A stretch of 64,000 bases of DNA from Dehalococcoidia bacterium. Lineage in GTDB: Bacteria; Chloroflexota; Dehalococcoidia; SpSt-223. Within the stretch, counting starts at the first letter, position 1. Every line of letters begins with the position of its first letter. The stretch lies in contig JANWZD010000001.1 in the NCBI GenBank assembly GCA_025054935.1, forward strand, positions 265,008 to 329,007, written 5' to 3'. The position numbers were made by a program, and so were the translations under genes. The notes under the pieces were generated by a model, which saw only the letters and a program-made list of their open reading frames with translations, was not told the origin of the DNA and did no database searches. Positions 52,203 to 61,071 of the stretch are shown piece after piece.

Positions 52203-53138
52203 ATGCCGAGCCTCGGTGTCTCACTGCTGACAGCAGAGTTCGACGACCCGCGGTCGCTTGTCGACCTCGGCGTCGAACTGGAGGCCGCCGGGGTCGACCA
52301 TCTTTTCGTGACCGAGTCGCGCAACGATGTTCTGACCCTTCTCGCCGCGCTCGCCGTCCGCACCCGCCGCGCTGCCATCGGGTCGGCGATCGCCGTCATT
52401 TTCCACCGCCATCCCTACATCCTCGCCGCCGCCGCAGCCCAGATCGATCGGCTGTCTGGGGAGCGGCTGGTGCTAGGCATCGGCACGGGGCATCGGGTCG
52501 CGGTTGAGGGCTTGCTCCATCTCGAGTGGGGGGACGCATCAGCGCGACTGCGCGACACCCTCGCCGCGCTGCGGGCATCGCTCGACGCGGCCGGTCCGAT
52601 CAACCACCGCAACCCCCATTTTCAGATCGGGGCACTCTCGCTGTTTTACCCGCCGCGGCGGCGAGTGCCGATCGCCCTCGCCGCGCTCACGGCGGGCACG
52701 GTTCGCCTCGCTGGGCTCCACGGTGACGGCATCATCACTAGCCTCGCGACAATCGACCAGGTCCGGCGCTTCCGCAGCCTGCTGGAGCGCAGCGCGCGCG
52801 ACGCCGGACGCGACCCTGCCCATCTCCGGGTGTACAGCGTCATTCACGTCTGTCTTCGAGCTGACCGCGCCGAGGCGCGCGAGGTTGCCCGCCATGGGCT
52901 CGGCTATGCCCGCTTGCCGTTCTACCAGCGCCAATTTGCGCGCGCGGGACTGCCGCAGTTTACGGGACCGGTCCCGGATGAGGTGCTCGACGCGGTCGCG
53001 ATTTGCGGTCCGCCAGACTACGCGCGGGAGCGGCTGGCAGCATGGCGCGAGGCAGGGGTTGATGTGCCGCTGCTCGCCCCCTGCTCTTCGGAACCAGACC
53101 GAGCGGAAGCCTATCGCAGCTTCGTCCAGCTGATGTGA
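52203..53138 (+). CDS. LLM-class flavin-dependent oxidoreductase
   Basis: The protein has 311 residues and a luciferase-like fold: DLGVELEAAGVDHLFVTESRNDVL, RRAAIGSAIAVIFHRHPYILAAAAAQIDRLSGERLVLGIGTGH, and RLAGLHGDGIITSL. The cofactor would be FMN or F420. GGAGGG precedes ATG 52203. Its last codons overlap the start of the downstream GT39-type gene (GTGA), an odd partner for a flavoenzyme. It is distinct from the LLM gene at 33931. Confidence 0.88.
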   Translation: MPSLGVSLLTAEFDDPRSLVDLGVELEAAGVDHLFVTESRNDVLTLLAALAVRTRRAAIGSAIAVIFHRHPYILAAAAAQIDRLSGERLVLGIGTGHRVAVEGLLHLEWGDASARLRDTLAALRASLDAAGPINHRNPHFQIGALSLFYPPRRRVPIALAALTAGTVRLAGLHGDGIITSLATIDQVRRFRSLLERSARDAGRDPAHLRVYSVIHVCLRADRAEAREVARHGLGYARLPFYQRQFARAGLPQFTGPVPDEVLDAVAICGPPDYARERLAAWREAGVDVPLLAPCSSEPDRAEAYRSFVQLM

Positions 53139-55039
53139 TCAGCCTCGTCCGCCTTGCTCTCGTCGTTACGCTCCTCGCGGCCTTCGCTCTGCGCGTCGTG
53201 GGGCTCGGCACGCTCCCGCCCGGCCTCCACTCCGACGAAGCTGTGGACGGGCTTGATGCGCTCTCGGGCGTTATCGCTCCCTTCTATCCAGCGAACAACG
53301 GCCGCGAGGGGCTGTTCGCGCTCCTTCTCGCGCCCTCGGTGGCACTCCTCGGGCGCGAGCCGCTGGCGCTTCGGCTCCCGATGGCCTTCTGCGGCGTCTT
53401 GTCGGTCGCCGCAGCGTTCGCTCTCGGCCGCCGGCTCTTCCGTTCCATCGAGGGAGGAACGGGGGTTGCTGTCGCCGCAGCAGCGCTCATGGGCGTCTCC
53501 CTCTTTCCCGCTCTCCTAAACCGCTTCGGCGTGCGGGTCAGTCTGCTGCCGCTGCTCGCCGCCATTGCGGCCTTGCTCTTCTGGCGCGCTCGCGAGCAGG
53601 GGAGTTGGAGGGCGTGGGCGGTCGCCGGCGCAGCGGCTGGGATCGCTCAGTACGCGTATACAAGCGCCCGGCTCCTGCCGCTCATCCTCTTCGGCTTCTC
53701 GCTGCTGGCCGATTTCCTCCGCGCTCCACCCGGGTCCCGGGCACGCTGGGGACGCAACTGGGCGGTTTTCGGAACCGCAGCCGGGATCGTTTTGCTGCCG
53801 CTCGCCCTTGTCGCCCTCACTCAGCCCGCGCTCTTCTTCCAGCGGACCGTCCAGCTTCTCAGCCGTTTTGTTGAGCCGTTCCCGGACCGCCTTCTGAAAA
53901 CAGTCGGCATGTTTGTGGTCGCCGGCGACCCGAAACCGGTCCACAACCTGCCGGGCGAGCCGATGTTCGGCGCAGCCGTTGCGCCGTTTGCCTTCCTCGG
54001 TCTCCTCCTCGCCCTCCGGCAGTGGTATCGCCCGCCCTACGGGTTCCTCCTCCTCTGGCTCGCCATCGGGACGCTCGCTGCCGCGCTGCCCCGCGAGCAT
54101 AAACCGCACTTTCTCCACGCCATGATCCTCGCTCCGGCAGTCTTCTTCTTTCCGGCGCTTGGGCTCGCCAAAGCAGCAGCTTGGACAATCCGCCGCGGGG
54201 CGCCGCCAGTGCTGCCCGCGCTCGCTTCAGGCGCGCTTGTTGCCGGGGTCTTTCTCTGGTCGGCATGGCGGATGGCTGTGCTCTGGCCAGCAGTCGAGGA
54301 CCTGCGGCTGCACTTTTGGACCGACGTTGTCAGGGAGGCACGGCGTTGGCGCGAGGAGCCTTTGGTGATCGTCGTCGTCAACGCCCGCTACAACCCCCAC
54401 GACCTAGGCGCGGTTGTCCGCTTCATCGCCGGTTCCGGCCTGACGATCGTCCCCACCGACGACGCACTCCTTCCCGCCCGTCTCGAGGCAGCGGTCGGCG
54501 AGGCGCGGGAAGTTCTGATCGTTCTGCCCGACCCGGCGCTCACCCTCGGCGCGGCGCCAGACCCAAAGGGCGCGATTGACACGCTGCTTGCCTCTGCGAG
54601 CGAGGCAGCAGAAGAGTGGCAGAGCAGCGCCGGCACGACAGTTCGCTATCGCCTCGACCGGCGGCTGCGCGCAGCCGACCGGCCTGTTGAAGCAAAGCTG
54701 GGCGAGGTCTGGCTGCGCCGCTGGACCGGCGCCCGGCGCGACACAGTCGGCACGATCAGCCTGCTCTGGAGCGTCGACCAGCCGCCTTCTCGTCCGCTGA
54801 AGGTGTCGGCGCGCCTGGTCGACAGCACTGGCAGGACGCTGGCCCAGGACGATCGCGAAATCGTCAGCAGCGGGCAGCTCCTCCCCATCTCTGCTTGGCA
54901 GCCCGGCGAGGCGCACCGGACCTACCACCTGCTGGAGATCCCTCACGCGGCAGGACCGCTGGGCGTCCGCCTGATCGTGTATGACGCGGCGAGCGGGATC
55001 CCAGTCGCGCCTCCCTACGACCTTGGGCCGCTGGACTGA
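53135..55039 (+). CDS. GT39-type membrane glycosyltransferase with beta-sandwich tail
   Basis: The protein has 634 residues. GT-C module with the acidic first loop LPPGLHSDEAVDGLDAL (D34, E35), about 10-11 helices, and REHKPHFLHAMILAP. After the last helix, residues about 420-500 form a small outside domain, and 525-634 the beta domain shared with the proteins at 24683 and 43032 (SARLVDSTGRTLAQDDREI, SAWQPGEAHRTYHLLEI). It should transfer a sugar from a polyprenyl phosphate to a surface acceptor. GTG 53135 is coupled to the LLM gene. Confidence 0.85.
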   Translation: MISLVRLALVVTLLAAFALRVVGLGTLPPGLHSDEAVDGLDALSGVIAPFYPANNGREGLFALLLAPSVALLGREPLALRLPMAFCGVLSVAAAFALGRRLFRSIEGGTGVAVAAAALMGVSLFPALLNRFGVRVSLLPLLAAIAALLFWRAREQGSWRAWAVAGAAAGIAQYAYTSARLLPLILFGFSLLADFLRAPPGSRARWGRNWAVFGTAAGIVLLPLALVALTQPALFFQRTVQLLSRFVEPFPDRLLKTVGMFVVAGDPKPVHNLPGEPMFGAAVAPFAFLGLLLALRQWYRPPYGFLLLWLAIGTLAAALPREHKPHFLHAMILAPAVFFFPALGLAKAAAWTIRRGAPPVLPALASGALVAGVFLWSAWRMAVLWPAVEDLRLHFWTDVVREARRWREEPLVIVVVNARYNPHDLGAVVRFIAGSGLTIVPTDDALLPARLEAAVGEAREVLIVLPDPALTLGAAPDPKGAIDTLLASASEAAEEWQSSAGTTVRYRLDRRLRAADRPVEAKLGEVWLRRWTGARRDTVGTISLLWSVDQPPSRPLKVSARLVDSTGRTLAQDDREIVSSGQLLPISAWQPGEAHRTYHLLEIPHAAGPLGVRLIVYDAASGIPVAPPYDLGPLD

Positions 55040-55120
55040 CCCCGTCGTATACAATGGCGGCAGGAGGGAGCGACGGAGAAGCCCGCAGCCAGCCGTTTCC
55101 GGGCGCTGGCGCTGCCGGCA

Positions 55121-56359
55121 GTGCATCCAGCATGGTGGGTGGCATCTGCCGCCGGCGTGGTCTATTTCGTTCAGGGCGGGCTGGGCAGCTATGCCCTAGG
55201 CGCGCTGCTCCCTGTCTGGGTGAACGAAGAAGGCTGGTCTCGCACCGCGATCTCGGTCGCGTATGCGGTGAGCACGCTGCTCCCGGGGCTGGCAGGCGTG
55301 CTGGTCGGCCGCTGGACCGACCGCCACGGCGCGCGCGGCGTCATCCTCGTGGGAGCCCTGATCACCGGTCTGAGCTATGTGCTGCTCAGCACAGTGACAA
55401 CGATCGTCCTGTTCTTCATCGTTTTCGGGCTGGGAGCGGTCGGCCGGGCGGGCATGAGCCAGGTGCCGGTCTCGGCAGCGGTGGCGCGCTGGTTTGTCGA
55501 CAAGCGCGGGCTTGCGATGGGGATCGCGGTGAGCGGCATCAGCCTTGCTGGCGTGCTCCTCGTGCCGCTCGTGACATGGCTGATCGAGGCGGTGGGGTGG
55601 CGCGGCGCTGTAATCGCGCTCGGCGTAGGGATCTGGCTTGTCGTCCTCCCCGTCGTTTGGTTCGCGATGGGCGGGTCGCCGCAGGAGCGGGGGGTACTGC
55701 CGCTCGGCGCCGAACGGCGTGGGGCGGGCAGGGGCCACCGGCCGCCCGGGGACGAGACGCCGTCGCTTGCCGTCGCGCTGGCGGGCCCGACGTTCTGGCT
55801 GCTGGCGCTCGCGCTGACCCTCGGCCATGCCGGCTCGAACTCGATCGGGCTTCACGCCCTCCCGGCGCTGCGGGATAAGGGGGTCACGAGCGCCGAAGGC
55901 GCAGCAGCGATCAGCCTGATGGCGGGCTGCTCGATCGGCGGCAAGCTGCTCTTCGGATGGCTGAGCGACCGCTTCGGCTCGGTGCTGCTGCTCGTTGCCG
56001 CTTACCTGGCCCAAGTCGGCGGATTTGTCCTCCTTGCTCTCGCCGGGCCGGGGAGCGGGGTCTGGCTGTTCGCGCTGCTGTACGGCCTCTCGCTTGGAGG
56101 GACCGTGACCCTGCAGCCAACGGTGGTCGCCGACCGCTTCGGCGTCACCGCGTATGGCGCAATCTACGGCGCGATCGGACTTCCTTTGGCGCTCGTCTCG
56201 TCGGCGAGCCCGATCCTCGCCGGCGGAATTCGCGAACTGACAGGCAGCTACGCCCCGGCCTTTCTCGCCTTCGCATTCAGTTCGGCAGTCGCCATCGGCG
56301 CGCTGCTCATTGCCGGTGGCGTTGGTCGGCCGAAGCGCAAAACGATGCGTCCCGAGTGA
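55121..56359 (+). CDS. MFS transporter, monocarboxylate/oxalate-antiporter-like
   Basis: 412 residues, 12 helices. VVYFVQGGLGSYALGALLPVWVNEEGWSRTAISVAY and RAGMSQVPVSAAVARWFVDKRGLAMGIAVSG are typical of the MCT/OFA branch that includes oxalate:formate antiporters. Start is uncertain: GTG 55121 is the only start near the first helix in this frame, while AGGAGGGAG and a TATACA box lie at 55048-55070 without a fitting start codon. Substrate is likely a small organic acid (inference). Confidence 0.85.
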   Translation: MHPAWWVASAAGVVYFVQGGLGSYALGALLPVWVNEEGWSRTAISVAYAVSTLLPGLAGVLVGRWTDRHGARGVILVGALITGLSYVLLSTVTTIVLFFIVFGLGAVGRAGMSQVPVSAAVARWFVDKRGLAMGIAVSGISLAGVLLVPLVTWLIEAVGWRGAVIALGVGIWLVVLPVVWFAMGGSPQERGVLPLGAERRGAGRGHRPPGDETPSLAVALAGPTFWLLALALTLGHAGSNSIGLHALPALRDKGVTSAEGAAAISLMAGCSIGGKLLFGWLSDRFGSVLLLVAAYLAQVGGFVLLALAGPGSGVWLFALLYGLSLGGTVTLQPTVVADRFGVTAYGAIYGAIGLPLALVSSASPILAGGIRELTGSYAPAFLAFAFSSAVAIGALLIAGGVGRPKRKTMRPE

Positions 56360-56574
56360 CGGGCTCTCCTGCTGGAGACCTCGGACGAGCGAGCGACCGC
56401 TCGCAGAGGCGTGCTGCGCCGCCCTTCCCGCAAAGGAAAGGAAGCCTCCTCACGCGAAGCGGGCCCAAGCGCCCCCTCGCGCCGGCGCGGCAACGTGTGC
56501 CAGCCACTCGGGACAGCAAGACGATACCATGAACGGGCGCGCCCTGCGAGAGATTAACCGGCAAACGCGAGTGA

Positions 56575-57669
56575 TTACGGCTCAACCGGCGCGAATCGCC
56601 CGGGGGCGTAGAGGTCGAGCGGAAGGGGAGGCTCGCCGCTAAGAATGAGCGCGGCGACGCACTCGGCGGTCATCGGCGCGAGGAGAATGCCGTTTCGATA
56701 GTGGCCAGTCGCGAGGATGAGCCCCTCCGTCATGCGACCAAGGATAGGCAGCCGGTCGGGTGTCGCCGGGCGCAGGCCGGCCCAGGCGCGAAGAAACGCG
56801 CAGTCAGCGACCGCTGGCACGAGCCGCTCGGCACCTGTCAGCACCGCTCGAACCCCGCGCGCTGTGGGCGTTGCGGCAAATCCTGCTCGGTCCTCCGTGG
56901 CGCCCACGGCGATCGTGCCATCGCGTTTGGGAACGAGGTAGGCGCCGACGCCGAAGAGCGGCCGCGACAGCATGAGCGCGCCGACATCGAGCGAGACGAT
57001 CTGGCCGCGGATTGGCGTGACGGGGAGCGTGAGGCGGGCGAGAAGCCCGCTCCAAGCGCCGGCAGCGACCACAACCTCGCCCGCAGCAACCTGCCCCTGC
57101 GGGGTTTCGATGCCCACCACGCGGTCGCCTTGCCAAATGAACTGGCTGACCGGAACTCCCTCATGGATGAGCGCTCCTCGCCGCCGGGCCGCAGCGGCGA
57201 GCGCGGCGACCAAGCGCGGGCTGGAGACATGACTTTCCTCATGAACGAGGAGGCCGCCGACTGCGGCCGCTGCCACCGCTGGCTCCAGTTCGAGCACCTG
57301 CCGGCTGTCGAGGATCTCCGCGCTGAGGTCACCAGTCGGCAGACGATGCAGCGTCTCCGCCTCCTCGGCGGTCAAGGCGACCCGGAGAACGCCGCCGGCG
57401 ACAAGCTCGGGGTCGACCCCGCTCTCCTCCCGAAGCGCTTCCACGAAGGCAGGGTAGGCGCGGAGGCTGGCAATCCCATAGGCGAGAAACTCATCCGGCG
57501 TCAGGTGCTCGCTCACCGGCGCAAGCAGCCCCGCGGCCGCGCCTGACGCTTGCCCGCCGACCCGCTCGCGCTCGAAGACGGCGACCCGCATCCCCGCGCT
57601 CGCCAGGCGCCACCCCACGGCGAGGCCGATCACGCCTCCGCCGACAATGGCAACGTCCGGACTGCTCAT
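56575..57669 (-). CDS. thiO: Glycine oxidase
   Basis: The protein has 364 residues of the D-amino-acid-oxidase fold. FAD-binding VAIVGGGVIGLAVGWRL at the N-terminus, GGQASGAAAGLLAP, PIRGQIVSL and the C-terminal LPILGRMTEGLILATGHYRNGILLAPMTA match ThiO. It oxidises glycine to the imine used in thiazole synthesis for thiamine. No other thi genes are near. A minus-strand TATAGT box ends 8 nt before the ATG and no ribosome site is present, so it is probably leaderless. Confidence 0.9.
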   Translation of the reverse strand: MSSPDVAIVGGGVIGLAVGWRLASAGMRVAVFERERVGGQASGAAAGLLAPVSEHLTPDEFLAYGIASLRAYPAFVEALREESGVDPELVAGGVLRVALTAEEAETLHRLPTGDLSAEILDSRQVLELEPAVAAAAVGGLLVHEESHVSSPRLVAALAAAARRRGALIHEGVPVSQFIWQGDRVVGIETPQGQVAAGEVVVAAGAWSGLLARLTLPVTPIRGQIVSLDVGALMLSRPLFGVGAYLVPKRDGTIAVGATEDRAGFAATPTARGVRAVLTGAERLVPAVADCAFLRAWAGLRPATPDRLPILGRMTEGLILATGHYRNGILLAPMTAECVAALILSGEPPLPLDLYAPGRFAPVEP

Positions 57670-57677
57670 ACGAGGAA

Positions 57678-57683
57678 ACTATA
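57678..57683 (-). promoter_or_regulatory. -10 box for a leaderless thiO start
   Basis: TATAGT on the minus strand, 8 nt before ATG 57669. The -35 is not recognisable. Confidence 0.5.
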
Positions 57684-57705
57684 GCCGCTCTGCCGCAGAC
57701 GCCTC

Positions 57706-58113
57706 TCACTCTGCGGCGATCTGCCGCCACATGCCGAGGTCGTCCCGGTTCGCCCAGTGTTCGTAGAGCATCCCATCGCGCACGTGAAAGATGTGGGTGT
57801 GGGTCACCGTGAACGGCTTGCCATTCACGGGACGGCCCATGAACGGACTGGTCGGCGTCCCGCTCCACGTGAGACGGACGGCGACCTTGTCCTCTTCAGC
57901 GATCAGGTCGAGGATCTCCATCCGCTGGTCAGGAATCGCCGTGCGGAAGACGGCCATCGTCTCTTTGAAGCCTTCTCGTCCGCCGGTGGGCGTAACCCCC
58001 TCGTGGTTGATCATGTCGGGATGGATGATCTCATCGAGGACCTCTTCCTTCCCCTGATTGACCGCCTCCTCGATCCAGCGGCGGACGAGCATCTTGTTCT
58101 GCTCGATCGACAT
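57706..58113 (-). CDS. SnoaL-like ester cyclase-family protein
   Basis: The protein has 135 residues with the NTF2-like barrel: NKMLVRRWIEEAVNQGKEEVLDEIIHPDMINH, KETMAVFRTAIPDQRMEILDLIAEEDKVAVRLTWSGT, and HIFHVRDGMLYEHWANRDDLGMWRQI. Asp and His of the predicted active site are present. These are widely distributed small hydrolase or isomerase-like proteins; the substrate is unknown. It ends 37 nt before the thiO start on the same strand. Confidence 0.88.
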   Translation of the reverse strand: MSIEQNKMLVRRWIEEAVNQGKEEVLDEIIHPDMINHEGVTPTGGREGFKETMAVFRTAIPDQRMEILDLIAEEDKVAVRLTWSGTPTSPFMGRPVNGKPFTVTHTHIFHVRDGMLYEHWANRDDLGMWRQIAAE

Positions 58114-58587
58114 GCTCCTTCCCTGCGCACCCGAATGTCATGGGTACTGTACACGGTTGAGCCGGCAGGAGAGCGTCCGCCGGCATTGACCATGCTTCTG
58201 GGAGGGGCGAAGGACGGCGAGCGGCCTCCCGCGGAGCACCCGCGCGGCCATCGCCCAGTTCCTCTGCTTCCAACGATCCGCCACCGGTCGCCACTGACGG
58301 CGCTTCTCTCCCCTGGCTGCCGAGGACCGACAACGGCAAAGGATGCCGAGCTCCTTCCCGCACTGCCGTCCAAAGCCCCTCCACACCTGTGGCGCGCTCG
58401 GTCCGTCCCGCGGCAGGCGAGAAGGGGGCGGGCCACGCACGGATGAGCCGAGCGCCAGGCCGGCGAGGAAGGAATCTGGTCAGGCGCGCTTTTGGCGGCG
58501 AGCGCGGGGAACCGGCCGAGCCTGATGATCCCTCCCTGAGAAGCGTCGGCCCGGCGCGGAGCCGCAACTTCTGCGGCGCTGCTGGCG
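58114..58587. other. Spacer without a recognised gene
   Basis: Frames here are Arg/Pro-rich and lack ribosome sites. A TATAGG box follows at 58588-58593, about 30 nt before the chosen start of the sugar dehydrogenase. Confidence 0.45.
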
Positions 58588-58623
58588 TATAGGCGAATGA
58601 ACCAGGGTGCGAGCGGAGGACAA

Positions 58624-59853
58624 GTGAGACGCGCCGTCATTGCTGTTCTATTCTTGAGCGCCGCCTGCGGGACGCCGCCGCTTACAGCGGGCGACGCGCC
58701 GGTGCCGACTGCGTCCGTTCTGCCCTCCCCCACGGCATCTCCCCCTGCGTCGACGACCCCGATCGAGGCTGCTCGCCCCGATCCGACCGCGGTCGGCATC
58801 ACGCTTCGCCTTGTCGCAAGCGGGCTCAACCAGCCGACCGACCTCGCTGCTCCGCCGGACGGCTCTGGACGGCTGTTCATCCTCGAGCGTCCGGGCCTGA
58901 TCCGGGTGATCGCGAACGGGCAGCTGCTTCCAACCCCATTTCTCGATCTCCGCTCGTTGATCACCGCAAGCGGGCAAGAGCAAGGGCTGCTCGGCATCGC
59001 CTTCCACCCTGGCTACGCCCAGAACGGGCGCTTCTTCGTCTTCTACACCGCCCGGAATGGCGACAATACGGTGGCGGAATACCGCGTCGGTTCCGACCCG
59101 GCGCGCGCCGACCCGGCGACCGGGCGCGTTCTGCTCGCCATCCCCGATTTTGCTCCCAATCACAACGGCGGCAGCCTGCAGTTCGGCCCGGACGGCATGC
59201 TGTACATCGGCACAGGCGACGGCGGCGGCGCCGGCGACCCGCAGCGCACCTCGCAGAATGTCGGCTCTCTCTTAGGGAAGCTGCTGCGGATCGACGTCGA
59301 TCGCGGCACGCCCTATGCCATTCCGCCCGACAATCCGTACGTCGGCCAGCCAGGAGCGCGCCCGGAGATTTGGGCAATCGGTCTGCGCAATCCGTGGCGG
59401 TTTAGCTTCGACCGCGCCACCGGCGACCTCTGGATCGCCGATGTGGGCCAGAACGCGCTCGAAGAGATCAACTTCACCCCGGCGGGGACCCCCCCGCCGG
59501 TCAACTACGGCTGGAGCATCATGGAAGGCAGTCAGTGCTTCCGCGGCACCGGCTGTGCGACTGCCAGCCTTGCCATGCCAGTCGCCGAATATGGCCGCGC
59601 GCTCGGCTGCTCGGTGACAGGCGGCTATGTCTATCGCGGGCGAGCCTTCCCGCAGCTCGCCGGGATCTATTTCTACGGCGACTACTGCAGCGGCCGCATC
59701 TGGGGGCTGGCGCGGGAGAGCACCGGCCGCTGGCAGGCGGCTGAACTGCTGGTCGACCCTACGCTGCGGATCAGCTCCTTCGGCGAAGATGCCGCCGGCG
59801 AATTGTATGTCCTCGACCTCGGAGGACGGGTGTTCCAGCTCGTCGCCCGCTGA
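58624..59853 (+). CDS. PQQ-type soluble aldose sugar dehydrogenase (YliI-like)
   Basis: 409 residues from GTG 58624 (GGAGGA just before it; ATG 58597 is an alternative 9 codons upstream). Lipoprotein-like N-terminus (VLFLSAACG, Cys near residue 15), then the six-bladed beta-propeller of glucose/sorbosone dehydrogenases: SGLNQPTDLAAPPDGSGRLF, EQGLLGIAFHPGY, LQFGPDGMLYIGTGDGGGAGDP, EIWAIGLRNPWRFSFD, LWIADVGQNALEEIN. It oxidises sugars outside the membrane with PQQ. Lipobox -3 is Ser, less usual than Leu. Confidence 0.85.
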   Translation: MRRAVIAVLFLSAACGTPPLTAGDAPVPTASVLPSPTASPPASTTPIEAARPDPTAVGITLRLVASGLNQPTDLAAPPDGSGRLFILERPGLIRVIANGQLLPTPFLDLRSLITASGQEQGLLGIAFHPGYAQNGRFFVFYTARNGDNTVAEYRVGSDPARADPATGRVLLAIPDFAPNHNGGSLQFGPDGMLYIGTGDGGGAGDPQRTSQNVGSLLGKLLRIDVDRGTPYAIPPDNPYVGQPGARPEIWAIGLRNPWRFSFDRATGDLWIADVGQNALEEINFTPAGTPPPVNYGWSIMEGSQCFRGTGCATASLAMPVAEYGRALGCSVTGGYVYRGRAFPQLAGIYFYGDYCSGRIWGLARESTGRWQAAELLVDPTLRISSFGEDAAGELYVLDLGGRVFQLVAR

Positions 59854-59981
59854 GGCGCTGGCTGCGCCTCAGCGCGGGCACCGACGTTCCCACCGCACAG
59901 GCAGGCGACCCCCTTACGTTGCATGAGAACGCGGTCGAAAGAGTCACTAGGGGGCGGCGTCTGAAGAGCGGGGAGGCGAAC

Positions 59982-61004
59982 GTGAATGCCGCCGTGCTCA
60001 ACCTCGCGTGGGTCAAGCCGAATATGCCGGCAAAAGTGGCCTGGACCGAGGCGGAGCAGGAGCGGGTGATTGCCGGCCTGCTCGGCGACTGCTACACCGA
60101 CCGCGTTGCTCTCTGGCTGCCCGAGTGCCGAGACCCGGCCGCACTGCCGCGCCCAGGAGAGACCGTTTCGCTCCGCATTCCCCTCGATAATGGCCTCTAT
60201 GTCGCGCCGTGCCGGGTGGAAACCGCCCCAGTCCTCTACAGCCTCGGCGCCTCGCTTCACCTGCGGGTTACTGGCGCGCCAGAGCGGCTGCAGCGCCGCC
60301 AGTTCCGCCGGGTGCGCGTGAATATCGTCGGAATGCCGGCGACGCGCCTCGACGAAGACGACCGGCCAGCCGGCGAATTGGTCGTCGACATCTTGGACAT
60401 CGGGGGCGGCGGCATGCGCTTCCGGACCAGCGAGTCGTTGGCGGCAGGAGATCGGCTGGCGGTGAGTATCCAGCTGCTGCCTGACCAGTTGATCCGCGCC
60501 GTGGCGACCGTCCTCGCGCCGGGGGAAGAGCCGGGCCACTACCGTAGCCGCTTCAGCAGGATCGCCGAGCGGGATGTCCAGCGGATTGTCCAGTTTGTCT
60601 TCATGCAGGAGGTCGCTGAGCGGCGCAAGACGACCGCTCAGGACATTCGGGCACGCTTCAGCGCGATCCCGGCGCGCCTGATCGGAGCGCACGGGCAGAC
60701 AGTGCGGGTCTGTTCGATCGCTCTCGAGGGGATCCGGCCAGACGGAGTGTACTTCAGCTGCCTCGAGCGGCTCTCTGTTCACGACAGCCTCGAGGTGGAA
60801 CTGGTCTTCGGCGACCTGCACCGTTTCCGGGCGACCGTCACCATCACCGCCGCGCTCGAGCCGATCGCAGGCAGGGGCGGAGGGGAGCGGGGGAGACGCT
60901 ACCACTACCGAGGCGAGTTCACGGAGATCGACCGCCGGCACTACCGCTGGATCATGGAGCGGGTCGGGGGAGATCGATTGCACATGACAGTGGGACGGCC
61001 GTGA
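59982..61004 (+). CDS. YcgR-like PilZ c-di-GMP receptor with a second PilZ-like domain
   Basis: 340 residues from GTG 59982 (GGGGAGG ahead). N-terminal YcgR domain (about 1-95), then a PilZ domain with the Arg cluster RLQRRQFRRVRV (about 103-114) and the motif DIGGGGMRF (about 137-145), where the usual D/NxSxxG has Gly instead of Ser. A further beta domain (about 210-325: RFSAIPARLIGAHGQTVRVCSIALEGI) resembles PilZ but lacks the Arg motif. In flagellated bacteria YcgR slows motors; no flagellar genes are nearby. A good sigma-70 promoter for the next gene begins 5 nt after the stop. Confidence 0.78.
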   Translation: MNAAVLNLAWVKPNMPAKVAWTEAEQERVIAGLLGDCYTDRVALWLPECRDPAALPRPGETVSLRIPLDNGLYVAPCRVETAPVLYSLGASLHLRVTGAPERLQRRQFRRVRVNIVGMPATRLDEDDRPAGELVVDILDIGGGGMRFRTSESLAAGDRLAVSIQLLPDQLIRAVATVLAPGEEPGHYRSRFSRIAERDVQRIVQFVFMQEVAERRKTTAQDIRARFSAIPARLIGAHGQTVRVCSIALEGIRPDGVYFSCLERLSVHDSLEVELVFGDLHRFRATVTITAALEPIAGRGGGERGRRYHYRGEFTEIDRRHYRWIMERVGGDRLHMTVGRP

Positions 61005-61008
61005 CCCC

Positions 61009-61037
61009 TTGCTAAATCTGAACTAAAGGTTTATAAT
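61009..61037 (+). promoter_or_regulatory. Consensus promoter of the small exported protein
   Basis: TTGCTA at 61009-61014, a 17-nt spacer and perfect TATAAT at 61032-61037. The leader is about 28 nt with GAGGGAGAG before ATG 61072. The best -10 in the window. Confidence 0.85.
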
Positions 61038-61071
61038 CCTCACTGCCAAGATATCTGTGAGGGAGAGTTCG

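Noticed and set aside
55048-55056. TATACA directly before ATG 55054 as a leaderless start of the MFS gene
   Set aside because: That ATG is in a different frame from the transporter, and the box touches the codon, leaving no room for a transcription start.
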